A stretch of 64,000 nucleotides of DNA. It comes from Paenarthrobacter histidinolovorans (GTDB lineage Bacteria; Actinomycetota; Actinomycetes; Actinomycetales; Micrococcaceae). Location of the stretch: the NCBI RefSeq assembly GCF_014647595.1, contig NZ_BMPM01000012.1, positions 57,989 through 121,988 of the forward strand, written 5' to 3'. The first letter of the stretch is position 1, and every line of letters starts with the position of its first letter. Positions 1 through 9,110 of the stretch are shown one piece after another. The notes under the pieces were generated by a model. It was not told where the DNA came from, did not search any database, and saw nothing but the letters and a program-made list of their open reading frames with translations. The translations under genes and the position numbers were made by a program.

Positions 1-72
1 CAGCCCTTCGTCATGCGAAGGGCTGGATTCAGAGGCGGCTGTCCGCTGGTTCTGGCTGGCGGGGGCGACTCT

Positions 73-1242
73 TTAGGCCAGGATGGTTTCCGTTGTCCCG
101 GTGCGGCTACTGGCTAGCTCCTCAAACAGCTCGCGCAGTCTGATAAGTCCTTCTCGGAGGACCTCTGATGGCACGCAGAACGCTATGCGGATAAAGCCCT
201 CGCCATCTGGACCGTACTCTGCGCCTGAGCGGACTGTTACTCCCTTGGAAGCTGCCAGTTCTACGAGCTCGGCAGAGGTGACACCCAAGTCCACCTTTAC
301 GAACGTATAGAAGGCCGCTTCCGGCAACTGCATGCTGACGCCGCGGAGGCCGGAGAGATGTTCCTGTACCAGGTCACGGTTGGCTTGATATCCCAAGCGC
401 ATTTCCTCAAGCACTTCAGCGGGGGTATCCAGAGCAGCCAAAGCCGCTCTCTGCACAGCAGTATTAACGGAACCAGCGAGTGTGCGGTGCACAGTGCGGC
501 ATGCCTTCATCATTTCAACGGGGCCCGCCATGTAGCCAATACGCCAGCCGGTCATGGCGTAGGACTTTCCGAACGTTTGCGTATAGATGAGCCGGTCACG
601 GAGCTCGGGAATGGCCAGAGCGGATGTGTACTTGAAGCCATCGAAGACGTGATTGTGATAGACCTCGTCGGAAACCACCACAAGATCGTGCCGGTTGGCA
701 ATTTCAGCGAGCCCCGCGAGTTCCTCGCGGCTGTACACCACCCCTGTTGGATTCGACGGGTTGGTCAGAACCAGCATGGTGGCACCTTCTGCGGCGTTCT
801 CAAGCTCGGCCAGGTCCAGGTGGAAGTCCTTGGCTAGCGTGCAAAAAACGGGTATCCCGCCAGCGGCGATTACTTGGTCGGCGTGCAGCGAGTACGTGGG
901 ATTCGGCAGAACGACCCGGTCTCCGGGGTTGACGAAGGCCATTATGGCCGCGTTGCACGCGGCTGCGGCGCCATGGGTGATGTAGATGCCGTTGGCGGTC
1001 CATGGTGTCCCCGCGATAGCGGCGACCCGGGTTGCCAGCGCTTCGCGTAGTTCACTGTCACCGGCGCCCGGTGGATAGTGTGTGTAACCATCCTGAAGAG
1101 CCTTTGTCATGGCTTCAATGATGTGCGGCGGGGTTGCGAAGTGGGGCTCTCCGCCTTCGAGGAGGATGAGGTCTCTTTCCGGCATGTGCAAAGGCCGTTG
1201 ACTGTAGGCGGCAACACGCTGGAAGAGGTCAGAGTTTTTCAT
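73..1242 (-). CDS. PLP-dependent class I/II aminotransferase
   Basis: Predicted pyridoxal-phosphate aminotransferase of fold type I, 389 residues, a usual length for the family. Visible landmarks are the Gly-rich cofactor region (ITHGAAAACNAAI), the LTNPSNPTG loop, the SDEVY motif and the Schiff-base lysine in TFGKSYAMTGWRIGY. The open frame extends further upstream, but the ATG at 1242 has a GAGAAG ribosome site and starts just after the ABC gene, so I take it as the start. It is the last gene of a minus-strand operon with a peptide/opine-type importer and a proline-racemase-like enzyme. It probably deaminates the imported compound or its product. Substrate is unknown; aspartate/aromatic-type or aminoadipate-type activity is equally possible. 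Confidence 0.9.
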   Translation of the reverse strand: MKNSDLFQRVAAYSQRPLHMPERDLILLEGGEPHFATPPHIIEAMTKALQDGYTHYPPGAGDSELREALATRVAAIAGTPWTANGIYITHGAAAACNAAIMAFVNPGDRVVLPNPTYSLHADQVIAAGGIPVFCTLAKDFHLDLAELENAAEGATMLVLTNPSNPTGVVYSREELAGLAEIANRHDLVVVSDEVYHNHVFDGFKYTSALAIPELRDRLIYTQTFGKSYAMTGWRIGYMAGPVEMMKACRTVHRTLAGSVNTAVQRAALAALDTPAEVLEEMRLGYQANRDLVQEHLSGLRGVSMQLPEAAFYTFVKVDLGVTSAELVELAASKGVTVRSGAEYGPDGEGFIRIAFCVPSEVLREGLIRLRELFEELASSRTGTTETILA

Positions 1243-1277
1243 GGGGATCGCTTCTCTTAAATCTGCTGACTCGGAGG

Positions 1278-2231
1278 TCATATGATGGCCGCTGACGCAG
1301 CCAGTTCGGCTGCGGGCTTGGTCTGGCCAGCGAAGTGGCATCGTGAATACCAGCCCGTGTCCAGCTGAACGAGTGGTGGAGCGTCGGTAAGGCAGCGTTC
1401 CTGCGCGTTAGGACAGAAACTTGCGAACGGGCATGCTGGTGAGCCCTCAAGGATGCGTTCGTTGGTGGGAGTGTAGGTAGTTGTCTTGTCCGGCGCAATA
1501 ACGGCCGACAGCAGGGCCCTGGTATACGGGTGGTCCGGTTCCGCATGGAGCTGGTCAACGTCGAGGATTTCGACAAGTTCGCCCTTGTACAGGACTGCCA
1601 CTCGATCACAGAGGTAACCCACTGTCGCAAGGTCATGGGTGATATAGACGACCGTGAGATTGCTCTCGCGTCGAAGATCGGACAGGACGTTGAGTACCTG
1701 TGCGCGCGCAGAGACATCCAGCCCCGATACGGGTTCATCCAAGAGCAGGATTTCCGGGTCTGTGCTGATGCTGCGGCCGATTATGACGCGCTGGCGTTGG
1801 CCTCCACTCAACTGGTGAGGGAGCCGACCGGCGAGGTCGGGGGAAAGCCCGACCTTTGCCAAGAGTTCCACAGCTTTTGCCCGCCGCGCCCTCTTGGAGA
1901 ACTTCGTGGTGACCTCAAGAGGTTCCGTGATGGAACGTTCGATGCTGAGGCGCGGGTTGAGCGACGCTGTCGGGTTCTGGAAAACAGCCTGGCATTTCCT
2001 TCGCCATTTCAGCTTGTCTGCTTTCGGCAGCGAATGAATGTCCTGGCCCTGGCTCAAATATTCACCACTGGTCTGCCGCTGGGTGCCGAGCAGGACACGG
2101 CCGAGAGTGGTTTTACCCGCACCGCTTTCACCAACGATTGCTACCGATTCGCCACGAGCAACCTGCATCGAGATGGACTTGAGAATTTCCTTGTCGCCGA
2201 CGCGGAAGCTAATGTCACGAAGTTCGATCAT
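1278..2231 (-). CDS. Oligopeptide/dipeptide ABC transporter ATP-binding protein (OppF/DppF type)
   Basis: ATPase subunit of a peptide-type ABC importer. It shows Walker A GESGAGKTT, the Q-loop (VFQNPTASLNPR), the signature LSGGQRQRV, Walker B ILLLDEPVSGLD and the switch HD (YITHDLATV). The C-terminal Cys-containing oligopeptide extension follows (CPFASFCPNAQERC). The frame is open further upstream, but the ATG at 2231 follows an AGGATAAA ribosome site. An earlier ATG at 2267 would overlap the preceding gene by 8 bases and is the alternative start. It pairs with the OppD-type ATPase encoded just upstream. Confidence 0.9.
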   Translation of the reverse strand: MIELRDISFRVGDKEILKSISMQVARGESVAIVGESGAGKTTLGRVLLGTQRQTSGEYLSQGQDIHSLPKADKLKWRRKCQAVFQNPTASLNPRLSIERSITEPLEVTTKFSKRARRAKAVELLAKVGLSPDLAGRLPHQLSGGQRQRVIIGRSISTDPEILLLDEPVSGLDVSARAQVLNVLSDLRRESNLTVVYITHDLATVGYLCDRVAVLYKGELVEILDVDQLHAEPDHPYTRALLSAVIAPDKTTTYTPTNERILEGSPACPFASFCPNAQERCLTDAPPLVQLDTGWYSRCHFAGQTKPAAELAASAAII

Positions 2232-2259
2232 TTTATCCTTGCTTTCTGGATTCAAAAGG

Positions 2260-3288
2260 CTAGGCATTTTCACTCGCATTCCAACACCAAACATCCCCAA
2301 CACCGCTTCGGCTCGGGGCCGGGAACGACGTATCGCACCGGTCCTGACGCACTGGGCACCGGTTCCTGAAGGGGCATCCCTGGTCGCCGGGCCGGGACAC
2401 CTCGAAGGTGCCAGGAATCGCCGTCGCCCGTTGGTGGCGATCTTCGTAGCGCGGCGTGGCTGCAAGGAGTGCCTGGGTGTAGGGATGTCTGGCCCCTGTC
2501 AGCAGAGCACTGGCCTGGCCGACTTCAACGAGTCTGCCTGCGTACATGACGGCCACCCGATCACACGCCTGCAGTGCCAAACCTATGTCGTGGGTAACCA
2601 ATAAGACAGCGGCCCCATGCTCTGCGCTGACCTTCTGCAGTAACGCAACAACTGACGCCTGCGTACGGACATCCAATGCGCTCGTGGCTTCATCGGCAAT
2701 GAGCAACCGAGGCTGCTTCAGCAATGCCATGGCGATTGCTACCCGCTGGTTCATTCCGCCACTGAGTTCATGCGGGAGGCGTCGGGACACAACAGCCTTG
2801 TCGAGGCCGACGTCTGCGAGTACTTTCGCGACGGCCTCGTCGCATAGTGATCCTTTTGCGATCCCGGCAGCACGCGCGGACTCGGCCAGTTGCGATCCGA
2901 TGGTACGAACCGGGTTCAGTGAACCGACCGGGTCTTGGAGGATCGTCGCAAGTTCGAACCTGCGGAGGTTACGCAGTTGTTCCTTGTTCGCGTTGATAAC
3001 TTCTGCCGGCCCCAACTTAATGGAGCCGTCAACTTCATTCGAGCCCAGGAGGCCGAGGATGGCATTGGTGAGGGTGGTTTTGCCACTGCCGGATTCACCG
3101 ACGACGGCGACCATTTCTCCCTTGCCGATGCTGAGCGACAGGTCATTCACGGCGATAATGCCGCCGGTCTGACCTTCAAACTTGACGCGGAGCCCACGAA
3201 CCGAGAGGGCTAGGTCAACTTTGGAGGAAGGGGCACTATTGTCAGGTTCGGTGAGACCCTCAACGGCGCGAGATTGTGCAAAACTCAT
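2260..3288 (-). CDS. Oligopeptide/dipeptide ABC transporter ATP-binding protein (OppD/DppD type)
   Basis: Second ATPase of the peptide-type importer, about 342 residues. Walker A is GESGSGKTT, the signature LSGGMNQRV, Walker B LLIADEATSALD and the switch region LLVTHDIGLA. It ends with the Cys-containing C-terminal domain of this family (CPFRNRCPVRQDRC). Its ATG at 3288 overlaps the stop of the upstream permease (ATGA), which indicates translational coupling. The longer open frame upstream lies inside the permease gene and is not used. Confidence 0.92.
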   Translation of the reverse strand: MSFAQSRAVEGLTEPDNSAPSSKVDLALSVRGLRVKFEGQTGGIIAVNDLSLSIGKGEMVAVVGESGSGKTTLTNAILGLLGSNEVDGSIKLGPAEVINANKEQLRNLRRFELATILQDPVGSLNPVRTIGSQLAESARAAGIAKGSLCDEAVAKVLADVGLDKAVVSRRLPHELSGGMNQRVAIAMALLKQPRLLIADEATSALDVRTQASVVALLQKVSAEHGAAVLLVTHDIGLALQACDRVAVMYAGRLVEVGQASALLTGARHPYTQALLAATPRYEDRHQRATAIPGTFEVSRPGDQGCPFRNRCPVRQDRCDTSFPAPSRSGVGDVWCWNASENA

Positions 3289-4160
3289 TTCTTGATCTCC
3301 AGTCGTCTGCGGAAGCGATCCCCCAGGATGTTGATCGCCAGAGCCAGCAAGGCCAAGACGATAATTGGGGTGAGTGGCAGCCACGCGTCAGTCTGCAGCT
3401 GCAGTCTTGTCTGACCGATCATTGAGCCCAGCGACATCATGGGCGGCTGAACACCCAAGCCCAGGAAGCTCAGAGCAGACTCTTCCAGGACCGCGATGGC
3501 AATCGACTGGGTGCCGAGAACGACGACCGACGGAAGAACGTTGGGCAGGAGGTGGCGCAAGACAATTCGCGCGCTGCTGACCGAGGCTACCTTGGCGAGG
3601 AGCACAAACTCGCGGTTGCGTAGTACTAGGGCCTCTGCCCGGACAAGCCGGGCGAAAGGAACCCACCCGCTCAAGGCAATGGCGACGACAATGGTCGTCA
3701 GGGAGGGTCCCAATGCCACGGCCAGGACCATGGCCACGACCAGGAACGGGAGAGCCATTTGTGTCTCACTCAAACGGTTCACAATTGAGTCCATCCAGCC
3801 GCCGCGGTAGCCGCTGACCAGACCGAGCATGACGCCGATGGTGCCTGCCAGTAGGACCGATACCGTCGCCACGAGTGCTGAGATGCGGATGGCCAGCGAC
3901 AATTGAAGGAGGACGTCACGGCCCAGCTGGTCCGTACCAAGAGGCGCATCCCATGATCCCCCCATCCAGATGGGCTTTCGGAGAGAGTTTGTCAGGTCGA
4001 CAGTGCCGGGCGAGGCGTCAACGAAGACTGGAACGAAGATAGCTATTGCTGCTGCCAGAACAAGCACAATTGCGCTAGCCCAAACCAGCGGACCTTCCTG
4101 AATCTTGCGCAGTTTGGACATCCTTGACGGACGTGTTGGGACAAGTACTCTTTGGCTCAT
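3285..4160 (-). CDS. Peptide-type ABC transporter permease (OppC/DppC type)
   Basis: Inner-membrane permease subunit of 291 residues. It has an N-terminal membrane segment (about residues 25-48), then the typical linker LGTDQLGRDVLLQL and five more hydrophobic segments with the EAA-type loop near VRAEALVLRNREFVLLAKV. The C-terminus is LGDRFRRRLEIKK. It starts with an ATGA overlap on the OppB-type gene and ends with an ATGA overlap on the OppD-type gene, so the four transport genes form one tight transcription unit. Confidence 0.92.
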   Translation of the reverse strand: MSQRVLVPTRPSRMSKLRKIQEGPLVWASAIVLVLAAAIAIFVPVFVDASPGTVDLTNSLRKPIWMGGSWDAPLGTDQLGRDVLLQLSLAIRISALVATVSVLLAGTIGVMLGLVSGYRGGWMDSIVNRLSETQMALPFLVVAMVLAVALGPSLTTIVVAIALSGWVPFARLVRAEALVLRNREFVLLAKVASVSSARIVLRHLLPNVLPSVVVLGTQSIAIAVLEESALSFLGLGVQPPMMSLGSMIGQTRLQLQTDAWLPLTPIIVLALLALAINILGDRFRRRLEIKK

Positions 4161-5101
4161 GATTCTGCGCCCCCTGAGAGTTTGATACGCGGGTCAAGAG
4201 CCGCGGCCACCAGGTCGGCGACGACATTGAGGAAAACGAACAGGAAAGCGGAAAACAGGACGATTCCAATCACAAGGTTCTGATCTCGGGTTTCGACAGA
4301 TTGAACAGCCAGGGTGCCCAAACCGGGGATGCCAAAGACAGCTTCAGTTACAACAGCACCGGAGAACAAAGATCCTGCCAAGACAGCGAAATAGCTGATG
4401 ACGGGAGGCAAACTCGGCCTGACGGTGTGGTTGAAGAATATTTGCGATGGGGTGAGGCCCTTCGTGCGGGCCAGGACAACGAATTCCATTCCCGCACGTT
4501 CCCTCATCGAGGAACGTGCGACTCGGGCGACGCCAGCATAAACTGCAAGGCTCAGGGTCAGCGCCGGCAGAATCATTTGATTTGCCTGTCCCCATCCTCC
4601 CGACGGGAGTATTCGCAGGTTCACCGCGAATATCACAATCAGAATGATGCCCACCGCAAACGGCGGAACTGCCAAGCCCAGGGTGGCGATAAACGTTACT
4701 ATGGCTTCGCCTGCCCGGGAGCCGGTAAAACCAGCGATGAAGCCCGAGAGCAGAGCGAGAATCCCGCCGAAGGCCAATGCCAGTCCTGCAAGGGTCAGAG
4801 TTATCGGCAAACGTGAGCCAATTACAGCGGCCACAGGCTGGGAGAACGACGTTGAGTTGCCAAGATCGCCTCGCAGCAGCCGGCCAATAAAGGAGGCGAA
4901 CTGCTCGTAGAGAGGCCGATCATAGCCCAATGCCGTGTTGAGAGTGTCGAAGTCCGCCTGCGTGTAGTTTGGAGGCAGCAGTTGCAGAACTGGGCTTCCA
5001 ATCATGTGCGTGAGCACAAATATTACAAGGGTGACCAGCGCCATTGTCACGATTCCGCGCAAGACACGGATGCCAATGAATTTTAGCAAAATACGGTCCA
5101 A
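4157..5101 (-). CDS. Peptide-type ABC transporter permease (OppB/DppB type)
   Basis: Membrane permease of 314 residues. It has the OppB hallmarks: an N-terminal TM (IVTMALVTLVIFVLTHMIGSP), the extracytoplasmic region with a YDRPLYEQF motif, and five further TM segments. The EAA loop is near RERAGMEFVVLARTKGL, followed by a C-terminus ending DPRIKL. The start codon is TTG at 5101 with only a weak purine run upstream. The gene lies 22 bases downstream of the solute-binding-protein gene and overlaps the next permease by 4 bases. Confidence 0.9.
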   Translation of the reverse strand: MDRILLKFIGIRVLRGIVTMALVTLVIFVLTHMIGSPVLQLLPPNYTQADFDTLNTALGYDRPLYEQFASFIGRLLRGDLGNSTSFSQPVAAVIGSRLPITLTLAGLALAFGGILALLSGFIAGFTGSRAGEAIVTFIATLGLAVPPFAVGIILIVIFAVNLRILPSGGWGQANQMILPALTLSLAVYAGVARVARSSMRERAGMEFVVLARTKGLTPSQIFFNHTVRPSLPPVISYFAVLAGSLFSGAVVTEAVFGIPGLGTLAVQSVETRDQNLVIGIVLFSAFLFVFLNVVADLVAAALDPRIKLSGGAES

Positions 5102-5123
5102 TTCTTGAATGCTCGGGCGCCCG

Positions 5124-6671
5124 CTAACTTACGGGCTGAATTTGAGCAAAGGTGAAGTTTGTTGTCCCAGGAGTTGCCTGCCATTCAATGCCCTTCTTCA
5201 TTGCGCAGATCTGGTCTGGGTCAACGAGGAAGATGGACGGAGGGTTCTCGTGCACGGCTTTGTTGAAATCCAGGAACCCGGAGACGCGCTCTGCGCCACC
5301 CTTAGTGGAAAGCCCTACGAGCTGTTCGTCCAATTTCGGGTCGCACCACATGGAATAGGGGCCGGAGCAGGTGAAGGCGTCGTTGATGGACTGGAAGGAG
5401 TCGTAGGTCGTGTTCCGGCTGCGGAACAAGGACAGGTCATCCAGAGACTTGCTCTGAAGCTTCTCCGACCAGGTGTTCGTGTCCATGGGGCGGAGATCGA
5501 CTTTTACCCCTACTGCCGCCAAATCAGACTGGACTGCCTGGACAATGAGTTCGCCTTGTGGGAAATTGCCGGCCGGATAGTCCAAAATTAAGGTGCGGCT
5601 GCGGTCAAATTTGGCCTCGTCCAGCAGCTTTTTGGCTTCTTCGACGTTTTGCTTGTATGGCTCGATCTTGTCCACAGAAACAGTCGGGTCAATCGTCGAC
5701 GCGAGTGTGGCCTTTCCGCTGAACAGGCTGTCGCGGATGGCTTCAATGTTCACTGCCATGTTGAATGCCCGGCTTACCTTCGGGTCACTGAGTCCCGGGG
5801 TCTTGCCATTGAGCAGAACGGACAAGCGGGCGCCGGCTCGGTTCCCCTTCACGGTAAAACCAGAACTTTCCAAGGAAGCGGACTGGGTGACGTCGACATC
5901 AACGGCAAAGTCAATGCCGCCGGAGCGGAGAGCTGCCAGTCGGGCTGAACCATCGGTGAGGACCTTGAGCGTGACGTCTTTGTAGGCCGGTTTGGGTGAA
6001 CCTGTGTAGTCAGCGAATGCTGCCAGTTCCAGGCTCTGGCCCTGCGTTGCTGACGTCAGTTTGTACGGTCCGCTGCCGATCGGCGCCTTCAGGAAGCCAT
6101 CATTTCCCACTTTGGCGATGTAGGCGGCAGGAACGACCATGCCGGGGAAGTAGGCCAAAACGTTAGGAAGGATCGGGTTGGGCTGCTTCATGGAGATGAC
6201 CACGGTCTTGTCATCGGGGCTCGAAACTGCCGCTACTGCCGCGAGTGAGCTCGCCTGTGTCGGACCCTTCAACGTGGCGTCGGCGCCCCGTGACCGGTCA
6301 ATACTGAAGACGACGTCTTTCGCGGTCAGTGGGCTTCCGTCCTGAAACTTCACGCCCTCCTTGATGGTCAGCGTCATCGTCTTGCCGTCGGCCGAGAGCT
6401 CCGATTTGGAGGCCAGATTCGGCTGAGGCACACCGTCTTGATCGAACTTGAACAAAGTGTCGTAAACGCTGTAGAGGAAGGGCGCCGCGGAGCCGCCAAC
6501 TGTCAGCGCGGGATCTACATTCCGTCCCGTGATGTCTGTTGGGTAGCCAACTGTCAGCTTTTCGGCGGCCGTGGGGGTCGGGGCGGCCTCGTTGCCGCTA
6601 CAAGCCGCCAACGTCGAAGCCATCGCAACAGCCGCGACGGCCGCCATAAGCTTTTTCATTCCTAATGCCAT
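5124..6671 (-). CDS. Peptide/opine-type ABC transporter solute-binding lipoprotein (SBP_bac_5 family)
   Basis: Extracytoplasmic substrate receptor of the importer encoded downstream, 515 residues. The ATG at 6671 has a GGAAG ribosome site 7 bases away. The signal peptide MKKLMAAVAAVAMASTLAAC ends in a lipobox (LAAC), so a lipid-anchored protein is expected. Family 5 features are GVKFQDGSPLTAKDVVFSIDR and YDTLFKFDQDGVPQPNLA. The family binds peptides, nickel, opines and modified amino acids. The presence of a racemase-like gene and an aminotransferase in the same operon suggests a small amino-acid derivative rather than true peptides (inference). Confidence 0.92.
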   Translation of the reverse strand: MALGMKKLMAAVAAVAMASTLAACSGNEAAPTPTAAEKLTVGYPTDITGRNVDPALTVGGSAAPFLYSVYDTLFKFDQDGVPQPNLASKSELSADGKTMTLTIKEGVKFQDGSPLTAKDVVFSIDRSRGADATLKGPTQASSLAAVAAVSSPDDKTVVISMKQPNPILPNVLAYFPGMVVPAAYIAKVGNDGFLKAPIGSGPYKLTSATQGQSLELAAFADYTGSPKPAYKDVTLKVLTDGSARLAALRSGGIDFAVDVDVTQSASLESSGFTVKGNRAGARLSVLLNGKTPGLSDPKVSRAFNMAVNIEAIRDSLFSGKATLASTIDPTVSVDKIEPYKQNVEEAKKLLDEAKFDRSRTLILDYPAGNFPQGELIVQAVQSDLAAVGVKVDLRPMDTNTWSEKLQSKSLDDLSLFRSRNTTYDSFQSINDAFTCSGPYSMWCDPKLDEQLVGLSTKGGAERVSGFLDFNKAVHENPPSIFLVDPDQICAMKKGIEWQATPGTTNFTFAQIQPVS

Positions 6672-6757
6672 GTCATTCTTCCTTTTCGGACATCTTGGGA
6701 ATGTCCTGTTCATGAGTAGAGGAGAAAGCCACACTGGGTCAGTGGGGAGAAACGGCT

Positions 6758-7762
6758 CTAGCCGTGGATGGAGAATCCGTCTTTGAAGACATCGTCTTCT
6801 TTGAACACGATCTGGGAGATACCCATGAGGTAGGACTTTGCCGTCAGACGGGGGATCACTGCGAGCTCGCCTTCCTCGCCGGTCACCACGTCGTCAATCA
6901 CTCCGTGGAACTGCAGGCCAAGAGCCGACTCCTGGGAGAACGACTGGCCGACTTCCAAGCGACCTTTGCCATGTTCGACGGCAAGCCGGGCCGACAGGCC
7001 TGTGCCGGAGGGCGTGCGTCCCATGGTTCCCGGAGCATAAAAGTTGGATACCCGGGAGACCGCAGGGTCGTCGGTTTCTTCGGTCAAGACGACGAGTTCG
7101 ATCGGGTTTACGGTGTCAGTCCGCTTGGCGGCTGCCAAGAAAGCCGTGCCGGCTTCAATTACCCGGCGTTGCTCATCGCCGCTGATTTCAGTGAATTGCA
7201 GTGAGTTGATGCCAAAGGTTTTGGCCGGCACAAAAGCGTAAACCAGCCCGCCGTAGCCGAGATCGGCCGTGACGGGACCGAACCCGTCTACCTTGATTTC
7301 AGCTGTCCCCAGGTACCGGGACGGAACGTTGCCGATCGCAACGCTCTCAAGTTCGGAGTCGCGGGAGGTGAGTTCCAGGAAGATTTGGCCGGCCACGGTG
7401 TCGACCAGAACCTTGCGGGTCTGCTCGCCATCCTCAAACTGAACCACACCTGAATCTACAAGGTACGCGCCAAGGCTGAAGGAGCTGTCCCCGCACATGT
7501 CGAAGTAGCCGTCGGGTGAGGTGAACAGGACACCAATCAACGAATCGTCGTTGACCGGGGCAGTGATGATGGCACCCAACATATTCCGGTGTCCACGTGG
7601 TTCCCTGCAGAGGGCTGCGCGCAGACCATCGAGGTTGGCTTCAAAATAGTCCTGCTTGTCCTGCATGGTCTCACCTGGTACGGCCGGGAAACCCGAAACA
7701 AGAATCCTGGTGGACTGACCATGGTGGTAGTCCCAGCAATTAACGATGCGTTGTGTTTTCAC
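6758..7762 (-). CDS. Proline racemase / hydroxyproline epimerase-superfamily protein, atypical active site
   Basis: A 334-residue member of the proline-racemase fold (hydroxyproline 2-epimerase, trans-3-hydroxyproline dehydratase, proline racemase). The first catalytic Cys is present in DMCGDSS (Cys90), but the usual MCGH has Asp instead of His. The second motif, normally DRSPCGTG, reads GRTPSGTG, so the second Cys is Ser252 and the preceding Asp is Gly. Family members lacking the second Cys act as dehydratases or Ser/Cys epimerases. The start is GTG at 7762 behind AGGAATTCAC. It is the first gene of the importer/aminotransferase operon, so it probably acts on the imported cyclic or D-amino acid. 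Confidence 0.85.
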   Translation of the reverse strand: MKTQRIVNCWDYHHGQSTRILVSGFPAVPGETMQDKQDYFEANLDGLRAALCREPRGHRNMLGAIITAPVNDDSLIGVLFTSPDGYFDMCGDSSFSLGAYLVDSGVVQFEDGEQTRKVLVDTVAGQIFLELTSRDSELESVAIGNVPSRYLGTAEIKVDGFGPVTADLGYGGLVYAFVPAKTFGINSLQFTEISGDEQRRVIEAGTAFLAAAKRTDTVNPIELVVLTEETDDPAVSRVSNFYAPGTMGRTPSGTGLSARLAVEHGKGRLEVGQSFSQESALGLQFHGVIDDVVTGEEGELAVIPRLTAKSYLMGISQIVFKEDDVFKDGFSIHG

Positions 7763-8078
7763 GTGAATTCCTTCTTGGAGCCGCTCGCTCTCGCAGATGA
7801 CGGGTCCACTTCAAAAGACGAAAGCTGGTGTCAAGCACTCAGCATAGCCGCGCTGCGGGCGGCTGCGGCGAAGATCACGAACCGCATTTCTTACGAGGGG
7901 GGCAAGAGTCCCTTATGCTCCGATGTGCCGGGCGTCACGGAGCGGTTGAAGGTTTTTATTGGCAAGCCGGGCCAGAAGTGGCTCAGTTGCCTGGACGAAA
8001 CAGAGTGGACTGCTAGGACACCCACAAATGCTTTTGCTGCTTAACACCCCTCAGGGAGATCCCTTGCAGCAAGCGTGG
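7763..8078. other. Intergenic region, no gene supported
   Basis: This 316-base stretch separates the downstream end of a minus-strand LysR gene from the GTG start of the racemase operon. It should contain the operon promoter for the minus strand. A plus-strand open frame runs through part of it, but it is mostly the antisense shadow of the racemase gene and has no ribosome site. I see no convincing hairpin or repeat. Confidence 0.5.
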
Positions 8079-9014
8079 TTACCCGCTCGGAAGCGGCGGA
8101 GGGGTCGAACCCGATCTCAAGGCAAAGGCATCCGCCAGTGCTGATTGGACGGTCAAGACGCTCACCCGGGCGGTGGTCGAGGAGCGCATCATGGCGATGA
8201 CATTTCTACCTGAGTCTCCGGGTAGGACCGAGAGCTGACTGCTCGTTGGGCGCAGGACCATCATCAGTGGGGATGCCAGCGTGATGCCGACGCCGGATTC
8301 GGCGAGAGCGATTGAAACGGCTGTATCGGTCACGATGTGCCGGACCTTAGGTTCTATCCCTGCCTTCGCGCATGCAAATCTGCATGCCCTGCCGAAATAA
8401 GAGTCAACCGGAGGAAGGATCCAGTCTGTGGCGTTGGCGAAATCCACAAGGTTTTCCGAGAGCGCTTGACCCCCCGCGGCAGAAGGCAAGACCATGACAA
8501 AGGGCTCGGTGTGAAGTATCCGCGAGACCAAACCTCTTTGCGGAGGGTGCGGCGCATCCGGGTAGCTCAGTCCCAGGGCGATGTCGACGTGACCGTCCAG
8601 AACGGCCTCCGGCATTCTTTCGACGTCGATCTCAACGGCCTGAATCAGCAGTTGGGGCGCTGACGACCGCAGGTTCTCAATGGCGGGCCTCACTGCCCAG
8701 ACGGCCGCGGAACCAAAGACTCCAACAGAGACCACCATCCGCTGCTCAGATTGAGGACCACTCAAGGCGGCGGCTGCCTTGCGCTCCTCTTCCAAGAGCG
8801 TACGGGCAAAGCCCAACAGCGTAAGGCCCGTGTCAGTCAAACTAACCCCCCGCCCATCTTTGGCGAACAGAGGGCGCTCAAGGCCGCTTTGGAGGGCGGC
8901 CATTTGTTGCGACACCGCTCCGGGCGTGAAGTCCAGAGCCTCCGCCGCAGCAGTCATCGTCCCCAACTCCGCAACTTTCTTGAACGTCTTCAGTTGTTCG
9001 AAGGTCCATTTCAT
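8079..9014 (-). CDS. LysR-family transcriptional regulator next to the pipecolate/lysine catabolic genes
   Basis: A 311-residue LysR regulator. The N-terminal winged HTH is at residues 1-60 (FKKVAELGTMTAAAEALDF, then PGAVSQQMAALQ), followed by the linker helix and a periplasmic-binding-like effector domain. It is transcribed divergently from the FAD oxidase-hglS-amaB genes, with 96 bases between the two start codons, the classic arrangement for a LysR activator of a catabolic operon. No Shine-Dalgarno precedes its ATG, so translation may be leaderless. The same neighbour order is known for the lysine/pipecolate locus of Pseudomonas putida, so I infer it responds to a lysine-pathway intermediate. 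Confidence 0.92.
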   Translation of the reverse strand: MKWTFEQLKTFKKVAELGTMTAAAEALDFTPGAVSQQMAALQSGLERPLFAKDGRGVSLTDTGLTLLGFARTLLEEERKAAAALSGPQSEQRMVVSVGVFGSAAVWAVRPAIENLRSSAPQLLIQAVEIDVERMPEAVLDGHVDIALGLSYPDAPHPPQRGLVSRILHTEPFVMVLPSAAGGQALSENLVDFANATDWILPPVDSYFGRACRFACAKAGIEPKVRHIVTDTAVSIALAESGVGITLASPLMMVLRPTSSQLSVLPGDSGRNVIAMMRSSTTARVSVLTVQSALADAFALRSGSTPPPLPSG

Positions 9015-9110
9015 ATAGCAATTCTATATAGATCTTTCAGAATCTTTCGATTGACCTTAAGCTTCCAGCCCGGAAGTCTTGATACGTCGAACAACCCAGA
9101 AGGAACCAAA
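9015..9110. promoter_or_regulatory. Divergent promoter/operator region between LysR and catabolic operon
   Basis: The 96-base region is AT-rich and contains ATAGCAATTCTATAT next to the LysR start. It also has a repeated ATCTTTC pair (about 9031-9048). LysR regulators bind T-N11-A-type sites in such divergent regions. The AT-rich stretch also supplies a plausible -10 for the minus-strand gene. The assignment rests on position and composition only. Confidence 0.45.

Noticed and set aside
1229..1738. 169-codon minus-strand frame
   Set aside because: Out-of-frame shadow of the ABC ATPase and aminotransferase genes; its Arg/Ser/Pro-rich composition is typical of shadows.
7589..8044. 151-codon plus-strand frame
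   Set aside because: Mostly antisense to the racemase-like gene, no ribosome site and no sensible protein features.
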